From: an uncultured Pedobacter sp.
GTDB taxonomy: Bacteria; Bacteroidota; Bacteroidia; Sphingobacteriales; Sphingobacteriaceae
Reading direction: 5' to 3'
NCBI RefSeq assembly: GCF_913776295.1
Contig: NZ_CAJYOJ010000050.1
Coordinates: 1 to 64,000, forward strand
Length of the DNA stretch: 64,000 bases
The notes beneath the pieces were generated by a model, which saw nothing but the letters and a program-made list of their open reading frames with translations, was not told the DNA's origin and ran no database searches. This document shows, piece by piece, positions 9,475-18,584 of this stretch; positions within the stretch are counted from its first letter, which is position 1, and each line of letters starts with the position of its first letter. Position numbers and translations under genes: made by a program.

Positions 9475-9678
9475 CATTTCTAGCGGTTAAAGTAAACATT
9501 ATGAAAGAAGAGAGTGTAAAATAGAAGTTCGTATTTGGTAATAGTGCAAGCAAAGGATTAGAATGCTCCCTAATCAGGTAGGCGCTCAAATCTTATCAGC
9601 CCAAAACCCTTCAAATGTTTACTTCCAGGTTTAATCCACTTTAGCAATATCGGCATATTCTGAAATTTACCTTTTTTT

Positions 9679-9686
9679 TACTTTTG
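9679..9686 (+). promoter_or_regulatory. -7 box upstream of the VOC gene
   Basis: TACTTTTG is an exact match to the Bacteroidota -7 element TANNTTTG and ends 24 bases before the ATG at 9711. It also covers a TTG codon that would extend the gene, which argues against that longer start. No clear -33 TTTG was seen. Confidence 0.5.
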
Positions 9687-9710
9687 ACTAAACCAACCCG
9701 CATTCCTTTT

Positions 9711-10088
9711 ATGAAATCAATCTCACCGAACATTTTTGTCAATGACTTAGCCGAAACAATAACCTTTTACACCAAACTCGGTTTCAGTGTAATTAATGAA
9801 GTGTCTGCATCAGAAGGAGAGAAGGTATTTGCGATGATGACGAACGAAAGTGTCACTTTCATGTTTCAGACCTTTGCCAGCATTGAAGGCAAGCTCCCGA
9901 TGGTGCATCGTGCCGATGGCGGATCGCTTTTATTGTATGTAAGTATGCAAAATATCCGTGAATATTATGAGCAGGTCAGAAAACAGGTCAAACTTCTTAC
10001 CGGTCTGGAGAAAACTTTTTATGGTGCAACCGAGTTCTCCATTTGCGACAACAATAATTACCTGCTAACTTTCGCAGAACATGATTAA
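9711..10088 (+). CDS. VOC-family protein (glyoxalase/bleomycin-resistance fold)
   Basis: A 125-residue single-module vicinal-oxygen-chelate protein with the pattern PNIFVNDLAETITFYTKLGF at its start and an FSICDNNNYLLTF strand near the end. These small dimers bind a metal or sequester small molecules; no substrate can be named. The ATG at 9711 is preferred over a TTG nine codons earlier because a -7 promoter box covers that TTG. Its last eight bases overlap the next gene, so the two are probably co-translated. Confidence 0.8.
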   Translation: MKSISPNIFVNDLAETITFYTKLGFSVINEVSASEGEKVFAMMTNESVTFMFQTFASIEGKLPMVHRADGGSLLLYVSMQNIREYYEQVRKQVKLLTGLEKTFYGATEFSICDNNNYLLTFAEHD

Positions 10089-10944
10089 AAAGGTACTTAA
10101 CCCGCTGGAGGTAACACCTGCAGAAGCGAAAAAGCTGCGTACGCTGAAAATTAAAAAAAGTGAAATGCACCTGCATGAAGTAGAGGTGCTACAGCAATTG
10201 CTTGATACGTCTAAAATCAGGGCGATGGAGCTATTTGCGCTGTCCGAGTTTCAGCGTGTGCCCTCCATAGGTATACGCTTTGCACACGACCTGATTGGAA
10301 TGGGCTATTATTCGCTAAAAGACCTGAAAGGAAAAGATGGCGCGAAGCTTACCGATGAATACGAATTGCAAAAAGGGGTGTGGGTAGATCCCTGTGTGGA
10401 AGACCAATTCCGGCTGGTGGTCCATTTCGCCAGGCACCCGGATAGCAAACTGAATTGGTGGAATTTTACACCTGAGCGTAAGGCCTTCCGTGAGCAGCAG
10501 GGCTATCCGGCTACGCGGCCAAAGAGGCCTTGGTTTGAATTGCCACAATTCCAGACCGCAAAACAAATTCCGGCCACGCACGAGGCTACCCAGAAAGACC
10601 TGCATAAAAAACTCAAACGGGCATTGGCGTACATGACCAAACACCCGGAAGAGAAAATCACCATTGCGCAACTGGCCGACTTAGCACATATTTCTCCCTA
10701 TCATTTTATACGCTGTTTCCGCAGTGCCTACGAACTAGCACCATTACAGTACCTTACGCGATTGCGATTAAAGAAAGCATCTTTACTATTAAAACAATCA
10801 ACCATCACGATAGGGCATATCGTTCCCCAATGTGGCTTTGAAGACGAGAGTGCTTTTATACGGCTATTTAAAAAAGAATTCAGGATGACGCCAATAGCCT
10901 ACAGAAAGGCGTTTGGAAACCCAAAACACTCGAAAAATGAATAA
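10081..10944 (+). CDS. Cdd1-like helix-hairpin-helix domain fused to AraC-type regulator
   Basis: A 287-residue two-part protein. Residues about 25-150 resemble the Cdd1/"pathogenicity locus" family, with a helix-hairpin-helix stretch (VPSIGIRFAHDLIGMGY, 60-76) and a C/D-rich WVDPCVEDQF. Residues about 175-280 form an AraC pair of helix-turn-helices (ITIAQLADLAHISPYHFIR; CGFEDESAFIRLFKKEF; TPIAYRK). The N-terminal module is not a usual ligand-sensing AraC domain. It starts inside the end of the VOC gene, so that protein or its ligand may be the regulatory target. Family calls are by motif; the target is unknown. Confidence 0.75.
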   Translation: MIKKVLNPLEVTPAEAKKLRTLKIKKSEMHLHEVEVLQQLLDTSKIRAMELFALSEFQRVPSIGIRFAHDLIGMGYYSLKDLKGKDGAKLTDEYELQKGVWVDPCVEDQFRLVVHFARHPDSKLNWWNFTPERKAFREQQGYPATRPKRPWFELPQFQTAKQIPATHEATQKDLHKKLKRALAYMTKHPEEKITIAQLADLAHISPYHFIRCFRSAYELAPLQYLTRLRLKKASLLLKQSTITIGHIVPQCGFEDESAFIRLFKKEFRMTPIAYRKAFGNPKHSKNE

Positions 10945-10949
10945 TTTAT

Positions 10950-12056
10950 TTAATTTGCCAAATGTTTTTTGAACACGGTTTGAATAGCTATTCCAACCTC
11001 GTGACCTGCATTTGATTTAAAATCCAGACCCAAAAGCATAGCCATAGTTTGCGCCAGTTGTTTATGATAAGTAATCGAGGCGGTTTTGATTTCTCCGATT
11101 GCAGGGCTATCCGGACCTAAAACAGCAAACCAGGTATTTTCTGCACCGTTCACATCTGCGCCGTGATCACGCCATTTATCCAGTGGCTGCTCGCCACGTC
11201 CATGGTCGCACGTTATCAGTAAGGTTGTCTGGTCTTTATAAAACGGATCTGCCTGAATTATTTTCCATAAAGCTTCCAGGTAGCCATCTTCCTGTTTGGC
11301 CCTTTCCAGATAAAGTTTGTAGTTGCCTGCATGGGCGAGATCATCGGTTTCATCAAAAGCGATGTAAAGTACCCTTGGTTTGTACTGTTTTAAGTATTCC
11401 TTACCAAATTCATAGGTAATGAAGTCGAGTCTGGTCGAGTCTCCAAGATCATGCGGAATATTATGCTGGAGTTCATTCAGGTATTTTAAACGTGAATTAG
11501 CATCCTTTTTTTTAAGATTTGCATAACCTGAGTAAACAGGTAGGCCCGACCGATGGGTATTCAGGATTTGAGGGAAACGTTCCCATGAAGAAAAGACAAC
11601 CACTTTGCCCTCAAAACCTTTTTGCCCGGCAATAAATTCAAGCACGTTCTTATTGGGATTGTTAACTGCGTCATTGGTGTTCATTCCCGGATCAGGAAAA
11701 CCGGTGAAAATTTCGTTATAGCCCGGATAAGAGAAGCGGTAGGGGTTGGCGAGCATATTTTTGTTACCCAGATCCTGGTTGCCATAAATTTGTCCTTGTA
11801 CCGCTAAGGTGTTCCAAAGAAAGGGGAAAAGCAATTTCCTTCGTTGCTGCACGGAACCGGACCAGTATTTTTTACGAACATCGTCCTGGTCGTCGGTATA
11901 TTTTGAATGGATTAAAGATGAATCTGCTCCACGAAATATTTCCTGCCAGCGCATTCCGTCAAGGGTAACGATAACCAGGTTTTTCGTTTTGTTTTTTTGT
12001 GCAAAACAGCAGAATATACTCAGCAATAAAACCGGCATTAACATCAGTTTTTTCAT
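10950..12056 (-). CDS. Secreted alkaline-phosphatase-superfamily phosphohydrolase
   Basis: A 368-residue protein with a signal peptide (about residues 1-20, ending FCCFAQ). It has alkaline-phosphatase-superfamily metal motifs: TLDGMRW (Asp33), a probable nucleophile Ser109 in FSYPGYNE, the ligand-rich DETDDLAHAG and a late CDHGRGEQP. Such enzymes act in the periplasm on phosphomonoesters, phosphodiesters or phosphonate esters. It follows susD on the same strand after a 12-bp stem-loop, within a locus of phosphonate-catabolism genes. It may therefore release a phosphonate or phosphate from an imported or surface substrate. Substrate is not determinable here; sulfatase activity is unlikely because no C/S-x-P-x-R motif is seen. 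Confidence 0.75.
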   Translation of the reverse strand: MKKLMLMPVLLLSIFCCFAQKNKTKNLVIVTLDGMRWQEIFRGADSSLIHSKYTDDQDDVRKKYWSGSVQQRRKLLFPFLWNTLAVQGQIYGNQDLGNKNMLANPYRFSYPGYNEIFTGFPDPGMNTNDAVNNPNKNVLEFIAGQKGFEGKVVVFSSWERFPQILNTHRSGLPVYSGYANLKKKDANSRLKYLNELQHNIPHDLGDSTRLDFITYEFGKEYLKQYKPRVLYIAFDETDDLAHAGNYKLYLERAKQEDGYLEALWKIIQADPFYKDQTTLLITCDHGRGEQPLDKWRDHGADVNGAENTWFAVLGPDSPAIGEIKTASITYHKQLAQTMAMLLGLDFKSNAGHEVGIAIQTVFKKHLAN

Positions 12057-12069
12057 ATACTTGTTTTAA

Positions 12070-12102
12070 ATACACACAAAGCCGTATAGACTTTGTGTGT
12101 AT
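12070..12102 (-). terminator. Stem-loop after susD
   Basis: ATACACACAAAG (12070-12081) pairs perfectly with CTTTGTGTGTAT (12091-12102). It lies between susD and the phosphohydrolase gene. On the minus strand only a weak TTTAAAA follows, so it may act as an attenuator or mRNA-stability stem rather than a full terminator. Confidence 0.6.
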
Positions 12103-12114
12103 GTGAGGTAAGAA

Positions 12115-13713
12115 TTATTTTAAGATCCACATGGTTCCATTGATGTCGTCATTGCCATTAAACTGACTCATCAAAGCAGCCTGATAGTTTTTTGCATTCG
12201 AAGTACGTTCGGCTGAAGAATATTGGAAACGCAAGGCAATCCGGCCGCCGTTTCCTGTTCCCGGCCCTGTAGTAAAGGCAGGTATGCCCGTACGGCGGTA
12301 AGTAAAATAAGATTCCAATCCGGAATGCCTGAAAAGTGCCAGGTATTTTTGTTGAAGAATCTGAGTTAATCCAGTTGTACCTGCCGTATATTTCACCGCA
12401 GTCTGGTTATAATAGGTATTAAAATCTACGGGCACAACAAAGGTATCGTAGTTGCTTGCTACCGTTACATCAGTTGAACCCGGACGGTAAAAATATGCGG
12501 TATAGTTACCACTTTCCGGAATGTTGTATGAGGCTCTGGAGGCCTTGATTCCAGCAATGTAATAGCTTTCGGCATTTCCGGATACCCAACCTCTGTTGAT
12601 GCCTTCTGCTATGTTAAACATCAGTTCAGGATAGCCAATCTGGATACTGGGTTCGCCTGTATAGGTTGAGTAGAAACGTTTACGATTGATAAAAGAATAC
12701 TTTTGCAGACCAGCATTGTTATACATTACCCCCAAATCAAGGCCGGCATCAGCACCAACGAAGGAACTAAAGTCGGTTGCACTTTGTTTCAGGTTATCCA
12801 CACGGTCGCGTGCCGGCTCTGCAGTTGCATAAACCCTTGGATCTTTAAATTGGGTAAGCAGGCTGATGTAGGTTGCCGAGGCATTTTTCCTTGACCCGCT
12901 TTGTCCGAAATTGTTTGGGTTTTGCGGATAATAATTATTCGGGGCAACGAAGGTATATTGCAAATTATCCGAATTGCTGCTCATTAGAGGATATTTGGTT
13001 GGATTTGCGATGATGTTCGCAAATTGAGTCGTCACATTCAAATCGGTGTCACCGGTTTTTTTACTTAACTGTATCAGTAAACGGATTCGCAGTGCATTTA
13101 CAGTCTTTTGCCATTTCAGCAGGTCATTGTTGAAGTAGATATCATTGCTTAATGTGGCTCCGTCACCAGTGCCAAAATTAGAAGGGTTTTTTATCAGCTG
13201 ATCCAGATCGCTGTTTGCGCTTTCCAGCCAGGCTAACGATTGTTGCATCACTGTTTTCTGTGAATCATAAACCGGTTCTAGTCCATCGAGTCCTTTCAGG
13301 GCCTGGGTCATCGGGATATCGCCCATTTCTAAACTCATCTTACTGAAAAAGTAAGCCCTGAAAAACTTACCAAGTGCTTCATACGGATTTATTGCCGCTC
13401 CACCAGTTGCCTTTGCACGCTCCTCCATCGCCATTACGTTTTTCAAAGTCGTGTAATAATCATCTCCGCTCCCAAAATCATAACGGTTGTTGCCATAATA
13501 ATCATAGTTATTTAAGTAGTATTGGCTATAGGTCTCCTTTGAGCCGTCCGGCTGATCAGGAAGGTTGTTTAATACCCCGTTAAATAATAGGGCCGCCGAT
13601 ACTGCATTTGGTTTGTTCTCATTTCGGCTGAGCGCTTCGAAGCTTTTCTTACAACCACTAAAGGTGATTGCGAGCGTAAATGCCATCAGGTATATTTTGA
13701 CTATTTTTTTCAT
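12115..13713 (-). CDS. SusD/RagB-family outer-membrane lipoprotein
   Basis: A 532-residue lipoprotein. The N-terminal signal ends in the lipobox FSGC with Cys21, and the body fits the SusD-like family of TPR-type helices. ASYNIPESGNY and the C-terminal SQFNGNDDINGTMWILK are typical of the SusD-like_2 subgroup. With the SusC partner 20 bp upstream it should form the lid and receptor of a TonB-dependent importer. The neighbours are phosphonate-type catabolic genes rather than glycoside hydrolases. The ligand may therefore be a phosphonate-containing molecule instead of a plain polysaccharide; that is inference. Confidence 0.9.
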   Translation of the reverse strand: MKKIVKIYLMAFTLAITFSGCKKSFEALSRNENKPNAVSAALLFNGVLNNLPDQPDGSKETYSQYYLNNYDYYGNNRYDFGSGDDYYTTLKNVMAMEERAKATGGAAINPYEALGKFFRAYFFSKMSLEMGDIPMTQALKGLDGLEPVYDSQKTVMQQSLAWLESANSDLDQLIKNPSNFGTGDGATLSNDIYFNNDLLKWQKTVNALRIRLLIQLSKKTGDTDLNVTTQFANIIANPTKYPLMSSNSDNLQYTFVAPNNYYPQNPNNFGQSGSRKNASATYISLLTQFKDPRVYATAEPARDRVDNLKQSATDFSSFVGADAGLDLGVMYNNAGLQKYSFINRKRFYSTYTGEPSIQIGYPELMFNIAEGINRGWVSGNAESYYIAGIKASRASYNIPESGNYTAYFYRPGSTDVTVASNYDTFVVPVDFNTYYNQTAVKYTAGTTGLTQILQQKYLALFRHSGLESYFTYRRTGIPAFTTGPGTGNGGRIALRFQYSSAERTSNAKNYQAALMSQFNGNDDINGTMWILK

Positions 13714-13733
13714 GATTGTTTTTCTTATCCGGG

Positions 13734-16700
13734 TTAGAAGGAAATATTTAAGTTAAAGCCAAAGCTACGTACGGTAGGAGACTGCAGGCCTGTCGATGCT
13801 GTCGCATAATTATACTGGTCAAGGTCAACATCCTTAAAGCGCTTGTCTTTGTAGAAGTATAAAAGATTACGGCCATAAAGCGATACTGATGCCTTCCTGA
13901 TAAAGGTTTTTTCCAGTAGTTCTTTTGAAAATTCGTAACCTAAAGTAACCTCGCGAAGTTTGGTAAACGTTTTGCTCATTAAGTTGGCTTCATCTGCTTT
14001 GTAGTATTTACTTACATAATCCTGAACGAAGGCTACCTGGCTGTTCGGGGCATATTGTAAAGCACCGTAATTTAAAACAGCGCCGGTATTTGAATCGTAG
14101 TTGATTGCTGCGCCGTTGGAAATAACCACCCCTTCGCCGATATAAGAGCCGTTATAACCGGTTTTACCAAAATTCAACCAGTCCTGGTAACGTGCTGCGC
14201 CCAGGGCACCTTCTGCAGTTTCTGCATTTGAACCACCACGCATCGTTTTGTTGTGCATATAATCAATAATTACCCCGCCCACTGAACCATCAAATTGTAT
14301 ACCCAGGCTTAGGTTCCTGTATTGGAATTTATTATAGATGCTCCAGCTGTAGTCTGCAATTTCGTTTCCCAAGAATTGTGCGGTTGGATTAATAAGTGGT
14401 TTACCCGCTGCATCATTAATAATGCTGTTATCTGGTGTTCTAACGAATGCAGTGCCATAAAGTTTATCGGTACGGTCGCCAACTTTAAAGAAAGTTGCAT
14501 AAGTGTTCTGGCCTTGGGGAAGCTCCTTATAGGTTTCTTTATAAGTGGAGATGTTCGTCAGGATGTTCCAGCTGAAGCCCTGCGGGTCTTTAAATACATC
14601 GCCACTTAGCGAACCTTCATAACCTGTTTTTTTAGTTTTCAATGCGTTCAGGTACTCCACAGTATAACCCGTAGCAGTTGATATGGCATTGGGCAGAATT
14701 CTGGGGCCATCAATATATTGGAATGCAGTACCGCTCAAGCCGAGCCTGTTTTTCATAAACCTAATGTCGAAACCTTCTTCATAGTTTACGCGTGTAGAAG
14801 TCTTTATACCATTCTGGTACAGGTAATTGGATGCATATCCTGCAGTTTGGCTGTTGTATGGCTTACTGGTTGCATAAGAAGTGTTCAGAGAATAATCCGG
14901 ACCATTGTATGGCGAGTTGTAGGTTGTGCCGTAATCCAGGGGGTTATTGAACAGCGATGCACCTGTACTTCCGCCAAAAGCAGTAATTGAACTGAATGGG
15001 GCAGGGCCTATAGTTGTTGAAGTCGCGTCCGAACGGATATTTGAATAAGAAGCCCTTCCTTTCAGGTAGCTGATAAAATCAGGCATTTTGATATAGTCTG
15101 AAACCACAGTTGCCAAAGATAAACTCGGATAGTAATAGGTGGTTGGCACCTGGAATGCAGATGATTTGTCTAAACGCCCGGTGCTTGAAATGGTGGCATA
15201 TTTACCCAGGCTTAAATCCATTGAATAATATGCACTTAAAACCCGCATACCAGAATTAAAGCTGGTTGATTGAATTGGATTTTTGGAATTGCTGAAGGCA
15301 TATACCTCTGGTACATTCAGGTAATCTGTCGAAGTCCAGCTGGAATTATAAGACATGTTGCGCATGTTTCCGCCAATCAATCCGGAAATATTCAGGAATT
15401 TCTTAATGGTATAATCATAATTAACCATAAGCTCGGTGTTGTTGTCGAACAAATCACGGCGGTCTTCCCGGTAATCACCTTCATTGCCTTCTCTGCCGTA
15501 AGGGTGTGCAGAGAACGGCATTTTTTCAGTACGCAGAATGTTGTAGGTATCGATCTGCGAACGTAGCGTGGCATTCAGGTTGGCGTTTATTTTATAATTT
15601 GCCAGCAAATAACCGGTTGTGTTGGTTTTACGGTGTCCACGCATCCATTCCTTTACCATAAACCAGGGGTTATGGTAACGGGTGTATTCGGCAAACTGCT
15701 GCTGGATACCTTCTTTACCTGGTTGCCAGATGGCTTTAATGTCAGGGGCGTTTACATCCCAGTCTGCCCCGGTCCAGATGGCCAGGTTGTAAATTAAACT
15801 ATTTGGCCCGTATTGTACGTCAGGAAAATTATCGGTAGTCTGGCGGTTGAAGTTCAAATTCCCTTCAAATTTCCATCTTGGCGAAGGGTTGAAAGAAGCA
15901 TACATATTGGCATTGGCAATATCCAGGTATTGTTCAGGGATATAACTATCCTGATGCTGCTGGGAGGCAGAAAAACGTATGGTGTGATTTTCGCCGTTCG
16001 AAGTTAAAGACAGGTTATTATTGGTTTGTATACCTGTTCTTAAAAAATTGTTCAGATTGTTTGCACCTCTCGCCGTATAAGGCTTTGGCTGGCGCACCCC
16101 GTTAACAACCGGGCTATCATACTGGGCAATAAGCTGTCCGTTAAAATAAGGACCCCAGATATCATAATCGGCATCAACACCACCTGGGGCACCGCCTTTA
16201 CCATCAACAAACTGGTAAAAGGTATTTTCTCCGGCACCATAGGCATGCTGTACCCTTGGAAAGGCCAGAAATCCTTTATTGATTACGGTACTGCTGTTCA
16301 CATCGATAGATAATCCCTGCCGGCTTTTATTTCCTTTCTTGGTCGTAATTAAAATCGCACCATAAGAAGCCCTGTTTCCGTAGAGTGCAGCAGCGGCGGG
16401 TCCTTTTAATACAGTGTATGTTTCAATGTCGTCCGGACTGATGTTATAGGTATCGGTGTTGATTGGAAATCCATCGACTACGTACAGCGATATCGTATTT
16501 CCCCTTATGGCAACATTTGGAGCGCCAAGAAGCTCTGCAGACGGACCAACAGATAATCCGGCAACCTTGCCAATCAAACCTGTAACGGGGTTGGGATCGC
16601 GGGCGAGGGTCAGGTCTTCACCCTGAACGGTGGAAACTGCATAACCAAGCTTACGGTTATCTTTTTTTACGCCTAAAGCCGTTACAACGACTTCATTTAA

Positions 16701-17015
16701 TACCTTATTGTCACTTTTTAACGTGATGTTAAGTGAAGTGTTGTTCCCCTCAACTAGCACCTCCTGCGTGCTAAAGCCTAAAAAACGGAAAGCTAACACC
16801 TGTCCCGGATTGGCCGATAACAGGAAGCGGCCGTAATTATCTGTAGTTGTACCTACTTTTGAATCTTTTATCATCACACTTACTCCCGGAAGCGGTTGAT
16901 TGGTCTCATCATTTACAGTCCCCGAAATTTTCGACTGGGCCAATAAAATCATTGGCGAAAGGCAGCATACCATTAAAAGCATGAGCCGTTTAAAAAGCGT
17001 GTAAAAATGTCGCAT
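13734..17015 (-). CDS. SusC/RagA-family TonB-linked outer-membrane transporter
   Basis: A 1093-residue transporter of usual SusC length. A signal peptide (about 1-26) is followed by a carboxypeptidase-regulatory-like beta domain (ISGTVNDETNQPLPGVSVMI, about 30-110). Next come the TonB-interacting segment LNEVVVTALG, a plug with ITTKKG near residue 225, and a 22-strand-type barrel ending in Phe. It imports a large ligand with energy from TonB. It is followed by its SusD partner. A 13-bp palindrome overlaps its -7 box and is repeated before the phnX-like gene, tying its control to phosphonate catabolism. Confidence 0.95.
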   Translation of the reverse strand: MRHFYTLFKRLMLLMVCCLSPMILLAQSKISGTVNDETNQPLPGVSVMIKDSKVGTTTDNYGRFLLSANPGQVLAFRFLGFSTQEVLVEGNNTSLNITLKSDNKVLNEVVVTALGVKKDNRKLGYAVSTVQGEDLTLARDPNPVTGLIGKVAGLSVGPSAELLGAPNVAIRGNTISLYVVDGFPINTDTYNISPDDIETYTVLKGPAAAALYGNRASYGAILITTKKGNKSRQGLSIDVNSSTVINKGFLAFPRVQHAYGAGENTFYQFVDGKGGAPGGVDADYDIWGPYFNGQLIAQYDSPVVNGVRQPKPYTARGANNLNNFLRTGIQTNNNLSLTSNGENHTIRFSASQQHQDSYIPEQYLDIANANMYASFNPSPRWKFEGNLNFNRQTTDNFPDVQYGPNSLIYNLAIWTGADWDVNAPDIKAIWQPGKEGIQQQFAEYTRYHNPWFMVKEWMRGHRKTNTTGYLLANYKINANLNATLRSQIDTYNILRTEKMPFSAHPYGREGNEGDYREDRRDLFDNNTELMVNYDYTIKKFLNISGLIGGNMRNMSYNSSWTSTDYLNVPEVYAFSNSKNPIQSTSFNSGMRVLSAYYSMDLSLGKYATISSTGRLDKSSAFQVPTTYYYPSLSLATVVSDYIKMPDFISYLKGRASYSNIRSDATSTTIGPAPFSSITAFGGSTGASLFNNPLDYGTTYNSPYNGPDYSLNTSYATSKPYNSQTAGYASNYLYQNGIKTSTRVNYEEGFDIRFMKNRLGLSGTAFQYIDGPRILPNAISTATGYTVEYLNALKTKKTGYEGSLSGDVFKDPQGFSWNILTNISTYKETYKELPQGQNTYATFFKVGDRTDKLYGTAFVRTPDNSIINDAAGKPLINPTAQFLGNEIADYSWSIYNKFQYRNLSLGIQFDGSVGGVIIDYMHNKTMRGGSNAETAEGALGAARYQDWLNFGKTGYNGSYIGEGVVISNGAAINYDSNTGAVLNYGALQYAPNSQVAFVQDYVSKYYKADEANLMSKTFTKLREVTLGYEFSKELLEKTFIRKASVSLYGRNLLYFYKDKRFKDVDLDQYNYATASTGLQSPTVRSFGFNLNISF

Positions 17016-17047
17016 TTGCTGGTTTAATTTTGTTTAATTTCTACCAG

Positions 17048-17066
17048 CAATACTAAACTTTGTTTA
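17048..17066 (-). promoter_or_regulatory. susC promoter with palindromic operator
   Basis: TAAAC-NNN-GTTTA occupies 17054-17066. It overlaps by two bases a near-consensus -7 box (TAGTATTG on the minus strand, 17048-17055) lying 32 bases before the susC ATG. The arrangement matches that at 18542-18560, including flanking AATAAAC...AAGTTTA...TTGCT. A binding site for the locus regulator is inferred. Confidence 0.6.
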
Positions 17067-17173
17067 TTATTAGTAAACTAAATTAAGGTTATGTAACTTT
17101 TAACGATTTATTGATTTAGCATTAAATCGTCGTCTATTTCCTAACTGAGGCGACACGATTAAATTAAGATGAC

Positions 17174-17773
17174 TTAACATTCCGGCAACATTAAACTCTT
17201 TGTATGCTCAAGGTGTTTAATCGCCAGAGCCTTTAAAGCAGGTAGGTTATCTACCGCTAAATTAACAAGCTTTGCCTCATCATCCCAGTGACGGAGGCGA
17301 ATGAGGATATCGGCATCCGGATCTTTTTCAAAGTCTGATGCTTCTTCTTCGCTCATCGGGCCACCCTGGAAATCGAGGGTTACCTTGCTTGCCGGAGATA
17401 ATTTTTCATAATATTCCGGGCACCTGGAGGTGAGGTAGCGTTTAGCGATAACATGGCCGCTGACCAATTTGGCTAAACGTGGAGAAAAACCAAGCTCCAG
17501 CAGGTAATCTGCACCAATTTGTTCGTGATTCACATTGCCCAAACCGTCCATGCTGCCTGCCGCCTCACCATTTGCACAGAGGTGGCCAATGTCATGAAAA
17601 AAGGCAGCTAAAACAACTTCATCATCATGACCTTCGGCCATTGCAAGGCTTGCCGCCTGAGACATGTGTTCTAACTGGGATACGGGTTCGCCAATGTAAT
17701 CTGCACTGCCAAACTTTTCATACAGGCTGAAGATTTGATTTACGACTGCCTGTGTACTTAATGATTTTTTCAT
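17174..17773 (-). CDS. PhnZ-like HD-domain oxygenase of phosphonate catabolism
   Basis: A 199-residue HD protein of the phosphonate-operon HD family (TIGR03276-like). It has Tyr26 and Glu29 in DYIGEPVS, equivalent to the PhnZ Tyr24/Glu27 gating pair. Metal ligands are His36, His60-Asp61, His83, His107 and Asp164/165, and Lys111 matches the PhnZ substrate lysine. PhnZ uses a mixed-valence di-iron site and O2 to split 2-amino-1-hydroxyethylphosphonate into glycine and phosphate. Residue retention suggests an active oxygenase. The hydroxylase PhnY, which normally makes the substrate, is not in the window. Divergent from the XRE-cupin regulator; next on its strand is susC. Confidence 0.85.
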   Translation of the reverse strand: MKKSLSTQAVVNQIFSLYEKFGSADYIGEPVSQLEHMSQAASLAMAEGHDDEVVLAAFFHDIGHLCANGEAAGSMDGLGNVNHEQIGADYLLELGFSPRLAKLVSGHVIAKRYLTSRCPEYYEKLSPASKVTLDFQGGPMSEEEASDFEKDPDADILIRLRHWDDEAKLVNLAVDNLPALKALAIKHLEHTKSLMLPEC

Positions 17774-17820
17774 AGCCTGAATAAAGAGGCGAATTAAAAA
17801 AATTAGTATTAGCTGAAAAT

Positions 17821-17828
17821 TAAATTTG
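17821..17828 (+). promoter_or_regulatory. Possible -7 box for the XRE-cupin gene
   Basis: TAAATTTG matches TANNTTTG exactly and lies 95 bases before the regulator ATG, in the divergent spacer with the PhnZ-like gene. No -33 element was identified. Confidence 0.35.
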
Positions 17829-17923
17829 CAATATCTTATTATGCCAGACCTAAATTAAATTAAAAGCTTGTCTGGCCAGGATTAATTCTATAATTTTCAT
17901 CCGTAAACCAATAGCAGATAGAA

Positions 17924-18502
17924 ATGGAAGACGACGTACTGATTCAGATCAGTAACCGGATTAAAGAACGCAGACGCGAGAAGAACATTACTGTGCAGGA
18001 GCTGGCGATCAGGGCTAACGTAAGTAAGGGTTTGATCTCCCAGATTGAAAATAGCAGGACAGTACCTTCTTTAATTGTATTAATTGATATTATTAAAGCC
18101 CTGGAAGTAGATTTAAATGTATTTTTTAAGGATATACAACATCAGGGCCAGGAATTTCCGGTATTAATCCGCCGCAGGGAAGATTATCAGTATTTTGAAA
18201 AAGAGGATACCGAGGGCTTCAGCTATAAGCGCATATTTACCCAATCCATCAAAAAATCGACTGTAGATATCGTTCTTCTGGAGTTGGAGCCCAATGCACA
18301 GCGGCCACAGATTCAAACCGAAGCTTACGAATTTAAATACATTATCAGCGGTGAAATTACCTACGAATTTGGCGAACGTTCTTATGCTTTAAAAGACGGG
18401 GACTCTATGCTTTTTGATGGGCGCATGGCACATACCCCTAAAAACTCCGGTAACACCAAAGCGAGTATGCTGGTTATTTACTTTTTTGAAGAAAACAACT
18501 AA
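17924..18502 (+). CDS. XRE-family regulator with C-terminal cupin
   Basis: A 192-residue regulator. Residues about 8-62 form the XRE helix-turn-helix (ITVQELAIRANVSKGLISQI), a linker follows, and about 110-190 form a cupin_2 barrel (IISGEITYEFGERSYALKDGD, AHTPKN). The cupin usually senses a small metabolite. Standing at the divergent centre of the phosphonate locus, it is the obvious local regulator. The twin palindromes before susC and the phnX-like gene are candidate binding sites. Activator versus repressor cannot be decided from sequence. Confidence 0.9.
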   Translation: MEDDVLIQISNRIKERRREKNITVQELAIRANVSKGLISQIENSRTVPSLIVLIDIIKALEVDLNVFFKDIQHQGQEFPVLIRRREDYQYFEKEDTEGFSYKRIFTQSIKKSTVDIVLLELEPNAQRPQIQTEAYEFKYIISGEITYEFGERSYALKDGDSMLFDGRMAHTPKNSGNTKASMLVIYFFEENN

Positions 18503-18541
18503 ATTTAAATATACCTTAACATTAAGATAGTTTTATATTAA

Positions 18542-18560
18542 TAAACTAAGTTTAATTTTG
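18542..18560 (+). promoter_or_regulatory. phnX-like promoter with palindromic operator
   Basis: TAAACTAAGTTTA (18542-18554) overlaps by two bases an exact -7 box TAATTTTG (18553-18560), which ends 24 bases before the phnX-like ATG. The motif, its flanks and its placement repeat those of the susC promoter. Confidence 0.65.
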
Positions 18561-18584
18561 CTAAACAAATAAAACGTTTACGCA

